A DNA stretch of 39,233 nt, taken from positions 1 through 39,233 of the forward strand of contig QHPU01000037.1 of NCBI GenBank assembly GCA_003219175.1. Direction: 5' to 3'. Both the position numbers and the translations under genes were made by a program. Numbering within the stretch: the stretch's first letter is position 1; each line of letters opens with the position of its first letter. This stretch comes from Verrucomicrobiota bacterium. Lineage in GTDB: Bacteria; Verrucomicrobiota; Verrucomicrobiia; Chthoniobacterales; UBA10450. This document shows positions 9,144-17,426 of the stretch, piece by piece. The notes under the pieces were generated by a model. That model saw only the letters and a program-made list of their open reading frames with translations, searched no databases and was not told the origin of the DNA.

Positions 9144-9941
9144 ATGGCAGATCCCGACCTCGAGCGTGAACGACCTCCGACGACCGGATCAGCCGCTATC
9201 GCACCGGCGCAGCGGGCGGATGAAATTTTCCTGGAAGGACCACGCTCGCGCTTTGGCGAGCTGGTCACCCTCATTCGCGTGCTACTGGATTTTCTCCGCG
9301 GATTTCGCGTGCTCCATTTCGTCGGCCCGTGCGTGACCGTTTTTGGGTCGGCACGGGTGAAAGAAAGCGATGCGAGTTACGAGCTGGCCCGCAAAATGGG
9401 TGCCGCCATTGCGCAACTCGGGTTCACCGTCATGACGGGCGGCGGACCGGGCATCATGGAGGCAGCCAATCGCGGAGCGAAAGAGGTCAATGGTCGGTCG
9501 GTTGGCTGCAACATCGAGTTGGAATTCGAGCAACAGCCGAACGCATTTCTCGATCGCTGCATAACCCTTCACTATTTCTTCGTCCGCAAAACGCTCCTCG
9601 TAAAATATTCCTATGCCTTTGTCGTGATGCAGGGTGGGGCGGGGACGCTGGATGAGCTGGCCGAGGCCCTCACCTTGATACAAACCCGTAAGATCAAGAA
9701 TTTTCCGGTAGTAGTGATGGGAACCGAGTACTGGCGCGATTTGCTCAAGATGTTCGAGAAGATGGCGAACGAAGGAATGATCAGTCGCTCTGATCTCGAT
9801 TTGATTTTCGCAACTGATTCAGTCGACGAAGCAATCGCGCATATCCGTCAGAAAGCGATTACTCCTTTCGGTTTAAAGCTGGTGGTGCGTCGGAATCTGC
9901 CATGGCTGGGCGAGCGCGCGTTGCTCATGCCCGGCCGCTAA
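9144..9941 (+). CDS. LOG family / TIGR00730 Rossmann-fold protein (nucleoside-5'-monophosphate phosphoribohydrolase-like)
   Basis: The protein has a Rossmann nucleotide-binding fold: VTVFGSARV, then VMTGGGPGIMEAANRGA and the signature QGGAGTLDELAEAL, matching the PGGxGTxxE motif with Gln-Gly for Pro-Gly. Family members (LOG, YgdH/PpnN) cleave the N-glycosidic bond of nucleotide monophosphates, releasing a free base. In plants and some bacteria they activate cytokinins. The domain starts around residue 25. The frame extends back to a TTG at 9051, but the ATG at 9144 leaves a normal length. The N-terminal 25 residues are low-complexity and acidic. It is monocistronic, and a REP-like element follows it. 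Confidence 0.88.
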   Translation: MADPDLERERPPTTGSAAIAPAQRADEIFLEGPRSRFGELVTLIRVLLDFLRGFRVLHFVGPCVTVFGSARVKESDASYELARKMGAAIAQLGFTVMTGGGPGIMEAANRGAKEVNGRSVGCNIELEFEQQPNAFLDRCITLHYFFVRKTLLVKYSYAFVVMQGGAGTLDELAEALTLIQTRKIKNFPVVVMGTEYWRDLLKMFEKMANEGMISRSDLDLIFATDSVDEAIAHIRQKAITPFGLKLVVRRNLPWLGERALLMPGR

Positions 9942-9960
9942 AGGCGCATCGCGTTCTGAT

Positions 9961-10013
9961 GTAGCCACGGCCCTCTGTCGCCGTGTGAGCGCCCCGATTC
10001 GGCGCGGCGACTA
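9961..10013. repeat. REP-like palindromic element R1
   Basis: The element starts with GTAGCC. It contains stem CACGGC (9966-9971) with GCCGTG (9980-9985), and GCGCC (9989-9993) with GGCGC (10001-10005). It lies in the gap between convergent genes. Confidence 0.6.
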
Positions 10014-10050
10014 TGGTCAATAATCTGGCCGCGTTATCGGATTGTTATTC

Positions 10051-11094
10051 CTAATCTTCGGTGATGAGGCCGAACAGGCCGTGTTCTTCGTCGGCGATGC
10101 CAGCTGTGAAAAAGACGCCGTTAGCCTGAGGAAGCATATCCCACAAGCCATCGAATTGGAGTGGGGTTCCATCGGCGCGCATCAACGTCTCGATAAAGGC
10201 GCCGCTCGTCGGATCGTAAACGTTAATGAGGCCGTCACCGAAGTTGCCGACCCAGAGTTCATCGCCTTCTACGAGAGCAAGTCCCCAGGGAGCGTTCAGG
10301 TTTCCGTTTGAGATCAGACGCCTGAGGAAATTGCCACTGGTATCGAACACATTGACGAAGCCTAAGCCGGGACCGTGGACATCATCCTCTCTTTTGTGAT
10401 CTTGCTTGGCATAGGTCACAAAAATTTCGCCATTGAAATTGCGGATGCCGAATGGTCCATAACCTGCCGGAAGGTTGGGGTCGACGAAGCCATTGGGATT
10501 AACCTGATGAAAACTCTCGTCGAAGGTGTGGACCTTGCCCGTATGAAAATCTGTCGCATACAGGAAATTGTGACCGTTGGCGACGCCGAGGGTTGCGCCC
10601 TTGTAGATGGCGCGGTTAACGCCACGGTTTGTTCCGTTGTCGACCGCAATAACGGCGTTCTTCGGGTCCACGGTCGGATTCCAACCTGAAATGGAACCAT
10701 CTTCACTGACAAAAATGAAAAAGGCGGGTGCTGAGTTTCCATTTTTTGTCACCTGGAAGAACGAGGTGGTGTTCCTGACTTGTCCAGTGGGATTTCCTGT
10801 TCCTCGGTTCCGCGCGGCTGTAGGGATCGTTACGACCAGCGAACGTGCCGTGCCGTCTTGCCCGTAAAGCGTCGAAACACCGGTGCCGTTGTCACTGACC
10901 CAAATCGTGCCGCCAGGCGACGAGACCGACATGCCCCATGGGTTGACAAGATTTGGATCGACGTGCTGCGCAACACCGGCGATGTCGGATTGAAGATTGG
11001 TCCAACTGTAGGTGTCAGCGTGCGCGTTAGTGCCGCCGAATGATGCTGCCAAAATTAGCAGCGCACTTGTAATCAGACTGCGAATGCTTTTCAT
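10051..11094 (-). CDS. TIGR03118 family secreted protein
   Basis: The 347-residue protein has a Sec signal ending near GGTNAHA. The body is the TIGR03118 family, of unknown function: NLQSDIAGVAQHVDPNLVNPWG, then VSDNGTG, SEDGSISGWNP, NFLYATDFHTGKVHTFD, a GPFGIRNFNGEIFVTYAKQD block and LWVGNFGDGLINVYDP. Repeated W/G-rich blades resemble an NHL-type beta-propeller. Members of this family often occur in bacteria with exosortase systems. The ATG at 11094 is followed directly by the signal peptide. It is convergent with the LOG gene and transcribed in the same direction as the PilT genes, but with a gap of about 130 bases from them. Confidence 0.85.
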   Translation of the reverse strand: MKSIRSLITSALLILAASFGGTNAHADTYSWTNLQSDIAGVAQHVDPNLVNPWGMSVSSPGGTIWVSDNGTGVSTLYGQDGTARSLVVTIPTAARNRGTGNPTGQVRNTTSFFQVTKNGNSAPAFFIFVSEDGSISGWNPTVDPKNAVIAVDNGTNRGVNRAIYKGATLGVANGHNFLYATDFHTGKVHTFDESFHQVNPNGFVDPNLPAGYGPFGIRNFNGEIFVTYAKQDHKREDDVHGPGLGFVNVFDTSGNFLRRLISNGNLNAPWGLALVEGDELWVGNFGDGLINVYDPTSGAFIETLMRADGTPLQFDGLWDMLPQANGVFFTAGIADEEHGLFGLITED

Positions 11095-11222
11095 AAAATT
11101 CCTTTCCGTGTTGAGGTCGTGTCGATGAATTTTCGCCCAATGTCGACGCGGTGGCGGTGAGTTGGTAGCGACTTTTTGGTAACAGGATTGTTACTTTTCC
11201 ACGACAGATTCGCGCGGAAGTT

Positions 11223-12371
11223 TCAGGCGCGGCGCTGTTGCTTCACAAAATTGCCGGGCAATTTCTGTTCGTCGTCGGGCGCTGAACCGGCGGCATTGCC
11301 CAGGGCCACTTCCTCCGTCGGCAGGTATTGTTTGAAGCGATTCTTATCGATTGCTTTCATGAACGCTTCGTGTGGCGAAACGATCCTTTGCTGCAGCACG
11401 TTCCAGATTGCGTCGTCCATGAATTGCATTCCCTGAGCCCGACCCGAAACAATCACGTCTTGCAACTTTTGTGTAGCGCCTTCGCGAATGATTGCCGCCA
11501 CTGCTGCGTTCGCGATCAGGATCTCGTTTACTGCGAGGCGCCCCGAGCCGTCTGCTTTTTTCAGGAGCAACTGTGCCAGCACACCGCGTAGCGAATTAGC
11601 GAGCATCGTCCGCACCTGAGGCTGCCGGGGCGCAGGAAAGACGTCGACCATGCGATCGACGCTCTTGCGCGCGTTGTTAGTGTGGAGTGTTCCGAAAACG
11701 AGCAGGCCGGTCTCGGCCGCAGTCAGGGCCAGCGAAATGGTTTCCAAGTCGCGCATTTCGCCAACGAGCACGACATCGGCGTCCTCGCGCAGTGCCGCGC
11801 GGACTGCTTCCGGAAACGAGCGCGTATTAGCTGGTACTTCGCGCTGGGTGATGATGCTCTGTTTGTTGTTATGAACGAACTCGATCGGTTCTTCGATCGT
11901 CACGATGTGTCGCGCGAAGTTGATATTGATGTAATCAATCAACGCTGCCAGCGTCGTTGATTTTCCAGAACCGGTTGGGCCGGTAACAAGGACGAGGCCG
12001 GCACGCAGATGGCCGAAGTCCTTCACGATCGTCGGGATCCCGAGCTGTTCGAGAGTCGCAATCTTGGTCGGAATCAGGCGGAAAACCGCGCCGTAGCCAT
12101 TGGATTGTTTAAGAAAGTTGCAGCGAAAGCGCGATGCTTCGTCCATTTCGTAGGCAAAATCGAGGTCACCGCGTTCATCGAAGATTTTCCAGTTCGCCGG
12201 TCCCGCGATTTCGCTCAACATCAGGACCGCTTCATCGCGCAGGACCGGCTCGGGACGCATCGCCATGACATCACCGTGCCGCCGCATTTTCGGGGGCTGG
12301 CCTTCCCCGATATGCAAATCGGAAGCCCCTTCCGCCACAATGGCGCGCAGGAATTGATCAAGATAAGCCAT
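11223..12371 (-). CDS. pilT: Type IV pilus retraction ATPase, PilT family
   Basis: The 382-residue protein is complete. It has the N-terminal PAS-like domain starting SDLHIGEGQPPKMR, then Walker A GPTGSGKST (residues 131-139), an Asp-box (HIVTIEEPIEFVH), Walker B region DADVVLVGEMRDLETI, and the His-box GTLHTNNARKSVDRMVDVFP. The PilT C-terminal AIRNLIRE-like stretch reads AAIIREGATQKLQDV, then GMQFMDDAI. PilT hexamers power pilus retraction at the inner membrane. The C-terminal 30 residues after PTEEVALGN are an unstructured basic tail. A broken paralogue lies upstream in the same direction, so this copy is the functional one of the pair. Confidence 0.93.
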   Translation of the reverse strand: MAYLDQFLRAIVAEGASDLHIGEGQPPKMRRHGDVMAMRPEPVLRDEAVLMLSEIAGPANWKIFDERGDLDFAYEMDEASRFRCNFLKQSNGYGAVFRLIPTKIATLEQLGIPTIVKDFGHLRAGLVLVTGPTGSGKSTTLAALIDYININFARHIVTIEEPIEFVHNNKQSIITQREVPANTRSFPEAVRAALREDADVVLVGEMRDLETISLALTAAETGLLVFGTLHTNNARKSVDRMVDVFPAPRQPQVRTMLANSLRGVLAQLLLKKADGSGRLAVNEILIANAAVAAIIREGATQKLQDVIVSGRAQGMQFMDDAIWNVLQQRIVSPHEAFMKAIDKNRFKQYLPTEEVALGNAAGSAPDDEQKLPGNFVKQQRRA

Positions 12372-12445
12372 TTAAGATTGCAGGTTGGAGCCGGATTGAT
12401 GTTTGCGGATTGCCAAACACGAAACAGCAAAGCCGGAAAGGGAAA

Positions 12446-12501
12446 CTGGAATCCAGGAAGTATCATGGTTCCCCTTTCTGTCGTGGATTCCTGGGTTCCA
12501 G
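12446..12501. repeat. Inverted repeat between the two PilT genes
   Basis: The arms are CTGGAATCCAGGAA (12446-12459) and TTCCTGGGTTCCAG (12488-12501), with one mismatch and a 28-base spacer that itself contains AAAGGG/CCCCTTT. A simple terminator is unlikely because no T-run follows. It looks like another dispersed palindromic unit. Confidence 0.55.
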
Positions 12502-12511
12502 ATTAATTCTA

Positions 12512-13509
12512 TCATGACGGGGTAAAAACTGCTGGTTGAGGCGTGTGAACGGCGGATCGCATGTGTTGTCGCACGATTTGTTTTTGGTCGGCGCGGGCCA
12601 GCGCTTCTTCCGCGGTGATCAAACCCCTTGCATGGAGTTCGATCAACGCGTCGTCCATCAGTTGCATTCCCTGTTTCCGGCCGGTCTGGATGATTCCCGG
12701 CAACATGAAGGTTCGTGCTTCGCGAATCATGTTGGAAACGGCGGGTGTGTTAGTTAGCGTCTCGATAGCCAGGACGCGACCGGTGCCGTCGGGGTTCCGG
12801 TGTGCAATGTTCCCAGCACGAGATGACCAGTTTCTGATGCGGTAATGGCAAGCGAAATGGTTTCCAGATCGCGCATTTCCCCGACCATGATCACGTCGGG
12901 ATCCTCACGCAGCGCCGCACGCAGGGCCGTGGCGAACGACCGGGTGTGAGTGTGCGCCTCGCGTTGGGTGATGTGACAACCCTTCGGTTCGAAGACGTAT
13001 TCAATGGGATCCTCCAGTGTAATGATGTGTTCGCGCCGTTCGAGATTCACCTGCTCCACCAGCGCGGCCAGGGTCGTCGATTTTCCACTTCCGACCGACC
13101 CGGTAACGAGGATTAGCCCGTTCTGATAACGTGTCAGCAATTTCAGATGCTGGGGCAACCCGAGTTCGTCCATGGTGCGAACGCGCGTGTTAATGATTCG
13201 AAAGACGATATCGGTCCCGAGACGTTGCCGGACGACGCTGGCCCGGTATCTCCCTTTTGCGTTGGCGTAGGCAAAGTCGGCATCTCCGCGTTCGTCGATC
13301 AGCGTCCGCTGCGCATCGGTCAAAAAGGAGTCGGCTAATTTTTTCGTCTGTTCCGCTTTGAAACGCGCCGCGTCCGGCCAGATCGGTCGCAACGTCCCAT
13401 GAAGGCGCCAGAGCGGCGGGGCATTTACTCCAAGATGAATGTCGGAAGCACCGGCCTGCTGACCGATTGCGAGATATTCATCAACGTGACGCAACAACTG
13501 ATCACTCAT
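12512..13509 (-). pseudogene. Second PilT-family ATPase, broken by an internal out-of-frame deletion
   Basis: From the ATG at 13509 the frame encodes a normal PilT N-terminus and core: SDIHLGVNAPPLWRLHG, Walker A GSVGSGKSTT, EDPIEYVF, Walker B region DPDVIMVGEMRDLETI and GTLHT. It then runs out of frame to a stop at about 12754. A different frame resumes the family sequence at NPDGTGRVLAIETL (about 12800) and continues through TPAVSNMIREARTFMLPGI and GMQLMDDALIEL to 12512. Compared with the neighbouring intact paralogue, the segment between GTLHT and the DGTGR block (about 41 residues) is missing. The junction leaves a 3n+1 shift, about 121 nucleotides. The product would lack the segment after the His box. 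Either the gene is dead, perhaps backed up by the intact copy, or the assembly lost a stretch. Confidence 0.85.
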
Positions 13510-13630
13510 CGCCCTGCTTGATCATGCCACTCACACCGTGTTTAGGTAAACTTAAAATCGGTGTTGATCGATCGATATATCCGCAAATTAAAGGACTATT
13601 CCCGTCAGTTGATTTCCACTTGCTCAAAAA

Positions 13631-13693
13631 CAGGCAGGGTGCCCCTTGCCACCACAGGGTCCGAAGCCGGACTGGCGTCGATGCCTGCGCTAC
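13631..13693. repeat. REP-like palindromic element R2
   Basis: It contains hairpin GTCCG-AAGC-CGGAC (13659-13672) and a GGCAGG/CCTTGCC pair, and ends GCGCTAC. It lies in the gap between the broken pilT and the YqjD/YqjE-like operon. Confidence 0.5.
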
Positions 13694-13732
13694 GGCTTCT
13701 GGCTCCGCGAAATCCGGGGATGAATCTTCTTG

Positions 13733-14119
13733 TCAGCGCGGTACCCGCGAGCGCGTTGATGGATAGCCGCTGATTTTGCTCGTCACGAACTTGATCAATG
13801 CTGGTCGAAGTAGCGTGGCGGCAAATTTCAAAACCGCAACCAGCGCACCTGCTTCCAGCAAACCTTTGCCGTTCCCTTTCGAGTCATTTTTCCGGTTAAC
13901 ATACACCTTCTTGGTGCGGGCCGGTGCGACCGCGATGAGCAACCCGACGACGATGATTGCTCCGATCCAAATTCCAGTTTGATCGCGAAACGAGTTCTTA
14001 AGCTTGCGCGGGAAATCGAGTTCGTAACGCAGGCCACCTAGCTCGCGTCCCAGCCGATCGCGTGAAAGGGCGATATCGCTTTTTATCGCGGCTCGGTCTT
14101 TCCGAGGGATTTCAGCCAT
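13733..14119 (-). CDS. Small membrane protein, DUF3618-like, third gene of a YqjD/YqjE-type operon
   Basis: The 128-residue protein has an N-terminal charged helix (RAAIKSDIALSRDRLGRELG) like DUF3618 proteins, then FPRKLKNSFRDQTG and a membrane helix (IGAIIVVGLLIAVAP). A basic loop and a second hydrophobic segment (LEAGALVAVLKFAATLLRP) follow. The frame is open far upstream, but the ATG at 14119 fits the fold and overlaps the 3' end of the YqjE-like gene by 37 bases, indicating translational coupling. Its position matches that of yqjK in enterobacteria, although the sequence is not the same family. The role is unknown but probably envelope-associated. Confidence 0.7.
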   Translation of the reverse strand: MAEIPRKDRAAIKSDIALSRDRLGRELGGLRYELDFPRKLKNSFRDQTGIWIGAIIVVGLLIAVAPARTKKVYVNRKNDSKGNGKGLLEAGALVAVLKFAATLLRPALIKFVTSKISGYPSTRSRVPR

Positions 14120-14508
14120 TGTTGATCTCTCTTTAGTTCCGCTCGTGTTTCGGGGTAAAGCCGGCCGGTCAGTTTCGCTTTTGCTAACAAGACACAGACG
14201 AGAGCCAGGCCGATGTGGAGCAAGCCGGCGCCCAGCGCAATCCATGTCCACGAAACACCGGTGCGATGAGCGATGCCAGCGATCAGACTCGCCAGGATAA
14301 AAATGTATCCGAACACTACCGCGATCAATGCGGCCAATGCGAAAGCAATCACCGCCGCCAATTGCAGCAGCATCGCCTTTGACTCGACTGCCAGAAGTGC
14401 GGCTCGAGTCTCTACGTACGCGAACAACGCGCTGATTAGCCCGATCGTATTGTCGATCAATCCGGCGTGTCCAGCCGGATTGTGCACTCTCGCGCCGGCG
14501 CGGGCCAT
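14083..14508 (-). CDS. Phage-holin-superfamily III / YqjE-like membrane protein
   Basis: The 141-residue protein has a short N-terminal amphipathic stretch (GLIDNTIGLISALFAYVETRAAL), then two long membrane segments. The first is LAAVIAFALAALIAVVFGYI, and the second lies around WTWIALGAGLLHIGLALVCV. A basic tail (KLTGRLYPETRAELKRDQQW) follows. This layout matches the YqjE/putative actinobacterial holin-X family, membrane proteins that accompany YqjD. The start is 9 bases after the stop of the DUF883 gene, and the end overlaps the next gene, so the three form one operon. A holin function is not implied by the family name. Confidence 0.8.
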   Translation of the reverse strand: MARAGARVHNPAGHAGLIDNTIGLISALFAYVETRAALLAVESKAMLLQLAAVIAFALAALIAVVFGYIFILASLIAGIAHRTGVSWTWIALGAGLLHIGLALVCVLLAKAKLTGRLYPETRAELKRDQQWLKSLGKTEPR

Positions 14509-14517
14509 GAGGCAGGC

Positions 14518-14796
14518 CTAGCGCCGGAAGATCAGACCCAAAACGAAACCGATACCAAGCGCGGTCAAGACCGCCTTCATCGGATTCTCGCGAACATAAT
14601 CTTCGCCGTCCTCCTGCAAGGTGCGAACGCGCACCTTCGCGTCGTCCCAAGCTTGGGTGGCTTTGTCGCGATAATCCCCGGCCATCGTCGTTGCCGCCGA
14701 CTTTAAGTCTTCAGCTGCGCGACGCGCATGAGTCTTACTGCTCTCGAGTTTGTTTTGCGCGCTAGTGGACGCGCCACTTTGCTTTTCCTCAGCCAT
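14518..14796 (-). CDS. DUF883 / ElaB-YqjD family membrane-anchored protein
   Basis: The 92-residue protein has a charged coiled-coil-like body (LESSKTHARRAAEDLKSAAT, YRDKATQAWDDAKVRVRTLQ) followed by the family's C-terminal GxxxG membrane helix (NPMKAVLTALGIGFVLGLIF) and a double-Arg end. In E. coli, YqjD and ElaB associate with ribosomes at the membrane in stationary phase; whether this one does is inference. The ATG at 14796 is preceded by GGAGGA at five bases, an ideal ribosome-binding site, so the longer in-frame start at 14856 is rejected. It is the first gene of the operon. Confidence 0.88.
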   Translation of the reverse strand: MAEEKQSGASTSAQNKLESSKTHARRAAEDLKSAATTMAGDYRDKATQAWDDAKVRVRTLQEDGEDYVRENPMKAVLTALGIGFVLGLIFRR

Positions 14797-14933
14797 GATC
14801 GTCCTCCAAATGTTTATGGTTTGCCGCATTATCCGGTCGCCCAGGCTGATGCGCAAACCTTTCCGTCATCCGTTATTTTAAACGAAATTGAAGTGCCTGC
14901 TGCGCTTGCCGATTTTTACGATCGAAGCGAAAA

Positions 14934-15006
14934 AGGACAGAATTTACAGGGATGATGCAGGATTAAACGGGAGATCCTTTAAAATCCAATCCTAAATCCT
15001 GTCTGC
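14934..15006. repeat. ACAGGATT-type inverted repeat, copy 1
   Basis: The left arm AGGACAGAATTTACAGGGAT pairs imperfectly with the right arm ending AAATCCTGTCT. Related elements are at 21478-21536 and 32421-32472. It sits between the stop of infA and the start of the YqjD-like operon. Confidence 0.6.
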
Positions 15007-15010
15007 TAAA

Positions 15011-15229
15011 CTACTGTGCGCGGAAAATGATCCGCGCTTTTGTCAGGTCGTAGGGCGATAGTTCCACCGAAACCTTATCTCCTGGCACGATGCGAATGAA
15101 ATGCTTGCGCATTTTGCCAGAGATGTGAGCCAGCACATTGCGCTGACCGGGCAAATCGACGCGAAACATAGTGCCTGGCAACACTTGCGTTACCGTGCCC
15201 TCGGTGATGATCTGCGCTTCCTTTGCCAC
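15011..15229 (-). CDS. infA: Translation initiation factor IF-1
   Basis: The protein is a single S1/OB-fold domain: [66 protein letters not shown]-1 binds the A site of the 30S subunit and helps IF-2 and IF-3 during initiation. Starting at the GTG at 15229 gives exactly 72 residues, the standard length of the family. Extending to a TTG at 15262 would add 11 non-conserved residues. A non-ATG start is notable for an essential gene. It stands alone, outside the usual ribosomal-protein cluster. Confidence 0.93.
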   Translation of the reverse strand: MAKEAQIITEGTVTQVLPGTMFRVDLPGQRNVLAHISGKMRKHFIRIVPGDKVSVELSPYDLTKARIIFRAQ

Positions 15230-15327
15230 GCTGTAAAATGCCAGCGGGCGCGGAAACTTCAACCAACCACCAATCCTTCAGCTTTAGTGTATGCTATCAT
15301 TAGCACACCACTGCATCGAGGTCCGCT

Positions 15328-15352
15328 CAAGACAGGGACCCCATCTGTCTTG
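15328..15352. repeat. Perfect 8-bp hairpin between the LMF gene and infA
   Basis: CAAGACAG (15328-15335) pairs with CTGTCTTG (15345-15352) around a 9-base loop. No T-run follows on the minus strand, so termination is uncertain. Confidence 0.4.
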
Positions 15353-15397
15353 GAATCGTGTGCTTCGACTTAAATCGCCAAGACTTAAAAATAGTTG

Positions 15398-17407
15398 TTA
15401 AGGACGCAACGATGCTTCCGGGAAAAACTCGCCGATTTCGCGCCGCTTCCACCAAGCGCCCGTGGTCCGATGTTCTTCTGAAGTTGTGAACTGATATTTG
15501 AACAGAACGGCGCGGACGTATTTCGGCGGTTTATCGGGAAAGGGATTGCGGGCGAGCAAGCGCGTCACGCTCGGTTCGTTCTCGAGCAAACGCACGACGA
15601 AATTTCCGAACCATTGTTCCTGTCGCGGTCCGCCTAATGCTGCAAACCACATTTGCCAGTCCAATCGCGGCTGATGCGGTGCGCACCAACGGGGCGCGCG
15701 GTTGACATCACCAGGTTTCCATTTGAATTCGTAGGCAACCCAATCGATGCCGTCGGCGCTGCCTTCGACTTGAATTTCCGGGCGCTCTTTTGTCATGACA
15801 CGGAAGAGCCCGTAACCGTTTGCGATGTAAAAAGGTTGCAATTGCTCATAAAGGAAACGAATGGGCTGCTTCAAATTGGCCTGGGGCTGCAATGCCGAAT
15901 AAATGTGCCATCCATTTAGCGGCATGGTGATCACCAGGACGATAATCGCAGCGAAGTTCGCGATCAGTAGCCGTTTTGCTGCGCGAAATGTGCGCGCGTC
16001 GCACAGGGACGCGGCTACAGCGGGAGCTTGCGAGCCGCGGCCGACAACCGCGGCAACAGAAGCATCGTCGATGAGCAAAAGGCAAAGCACGATCGTGAGC
16101 AGGTTGAAGAAGCAATAGTTGCCGGTAATGGCGATGGCGATTTGAAGAAAGATTAATAATCCGGCTGCGGTTAATCGTACTCGTCGCGGCGCCCAGATAA
16201 AAAAGGGGACGATGATTTCGACGAATAGACAAAAGCCGACCGAGAATTTCTTGAACCACTCCGGATGTTTGTCTGCGAACCAGGCGAAAACAGTCGGCAA
16301 CGGTTGGGTCCAATAGTGATAATCCAGCGCGGTCAGCGCATTCCAGTGAAAGGAATGATCGAACCAGCCCCAGCAGTTATCGCCGCTGGTCAGCTTCACC
16401 ACGCCCGACATGAACATCAGTTTAAAGAGCAAAAGCTTGAGGAGAAACAATGCGACCGGAGTCACCGGCATTTCACGGATTTGTTTCGGCCAGGGCCGCT
16501 CTGTGGTGGCAGGCGTGTCGCCTGCACCTGAAGAATTTTGTGCAGCCGACACGGCTGCCGCTACAGCAATCCGACGTGGCCAAAGCTGCCAGGGCGCGAG
16601 AAAAATCGCGAGAAACCCGGTTTCAAGCAAAAGGATGTCCCATTGGAAACTGAGAAAATTTTGGCCCGCCACGGCGAGGGAGAGATAAAAAACGAAAAGC
16701 AGTGCTGCCGAAACTGCCGGCGCGATGCGGAAAATGAGCACTACCGAAAGGACAACACCGCCGCCACAAAGAAAATGGAGAAAGGAGTTGCTCGAACTGA
16801 TCCAGCACAACGTTGGCAAGACCAATACGGCCTCGAGCCCAATCTGGGCTTTGGCGTTCGCCAAGTAGATTTCAATTGGGATAATGCCTTTGGTGCCGAC
16901 AAGACCGTGGATTTGGGTCCAAAGCGAAACGAACGCGATAAGGTAAATCAATCCGAGCGCAGTAAGAAACCAGCGGCGTGCCCAAAAATAGGTTGGCGGC
17001 CGCACATCTTTCCCCCAAAGCAATCGCGACATCGCCGAGGCGAATGGCCGATTTGCGGCGATGACGCGGTAAGCCATTTCGGAAACTGCGGCAAAACCGG
17101 GAACGCGCTCGTAACTCCACCACAACCATTTTTTCGAGCGACAATAGCGTAACGATCGATAAACCGCTGCCGCCGCGACGAAGACCTGACCGTTTCTATC
17201 AATGTAAACGACCGAGCGCTGAAATTGTTCGCGCGGAATTTCGGGAAAGCGTTCCGCGATTTCCTGGTAGGGTGCGTAGTCGACCTCGGAGCCAGTGATT
17301 ATGCGCCAGCGCTCGATCCAGTGCCGGCAAAAGTGACATTCGCCATCCCAAATCAAGAGCGGCTTGGCCGGGGGATTGGAAACGCGGGCGGGCAGTGGCG
17401 CGTTCAT
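15398..17407 (-). CDS. DCC-family thioredoxin-like domain fused to a lipase maturation factor / HTTM membrane protein
   Basis: The 669-residue protein starts with a DCC (DUF393) domain, about residues 15-130. This has the redox motif DGECHFC (Cys-24, Cys-27) and a thioredoxin-like pattern. About ten membrane helices follow, ending in a periplasmic or lumenal domain with the lipase-maturation-factor signature (WVAYEFKWKPGDVNRAPRWC, HQPRLDWQMWFAALG, WFGNFVVRLLE). Animal LMF1 folds lipases in the ER, and bacterial roles are unknown. Two loops carry palindromic DNA: SSGAGDTPATTERP (element at 16504-16567) and AAVVGRGSQAPAVAASLCDA (element at 15990-16054). Both are in frame. The fusion of DCC and LMF suggests a thiol-related folding function. 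Confidence 0.85.
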   Translation of the reverse strand: MNAPLPARVSNPPAKPLLIWDGECHFCRHWIERWRIITGSEVDYAPYQEIAERFPEIPREQFQRSVVYIDRNGQVFVAAAAVYRSLRYCRSKKWLWWSYERVPGFAAVSEMAYRVIAANRPFASAMSRLLWGKDVRPPTYFWARRWFLTALGLIYLIAFVSLWTQIHGLVGTKGIIPIEIYLANAKAQIGLEAVLVLPTLCWISSSNSFLHFLCGGGVVLSVVLIFRIAPAVSAALLFVFYLSLAVAGQNFLSFQWDILLLETGFLAIFLAPWQLWPRRIAVAAAVSAAQNSSGAGDTPATTERPWPKQIREMPVTPVALFLLKLLLFKLMFMSGVVKLTSGDNCWGWFDHSFHWNALTALDYHYWTQPLPTVFAWFADKHPEWFKKFSVGFCLFVEIIVPFFIWAPRRVRLTAAGLLIFLQIAIAITGNYCFFNLLTIVLCLLLIDDASVAAVVGRGSQAPAVAASLCDARTFRAAKRLLIANFAAIIVLVITMPLNGWHIYSALQPQANLKQPIRFLYEQLQPFYIANGYGLFRVMTKERPEIQVEGSADGIDWVAYEFKWKPGDVNRAPRWCAPHQPRLDWQMWFAALGGPRQEQWFGNFVVRLLENEPSVTRLLARNPFPDKPPKYVRAVLFKYQFTTSEEHRTTGAWWKRREIGEFFPEASLRP
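15990..16054. repeat. REP-like element R3 inside the LMF gene
   Basis: It has CCGCGG (16035-16040) pairing with CCGCGG (16048-16053), GTGCG/CGCAC near 15990-16004, and GCGGCTACAGCGGG in the middle. It is read in frame as a low-complexity loop between membrane helices. Confidence 0.6.
16504..16567. repeat. REP-like element R4 inside the LMF gene
   Basis: It has two hairpins with 3-base loops, GCAGGCG-TGT-CGCCTGC and CAGCCG-ACA-CGGCTG, and the outer end CGCTAC. It is read in frame as a cytoplasmic or periplasmic loop of about 21 residues. Confidence 0.75.
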
Positions 17408-17426
17408 GTTTTAATTGAACCGGAAC

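Noticed and set aside
14083-14508. Phage lysis gene (holin) as evidence of a prophage
   Set aside because: The holin-superfamily label covers YqjE-like housekeeping proteins. The operon context and absence of phage genes argue against a prophage.
14120-14650. Long minus-strand frame upstream of the third YqjD/YqjE-operon gene
   Set aside because: It overlaps the YqjE-like gene in another frame, is arginine/serine-rich, and lacks family similarity before the ATG at 14119.
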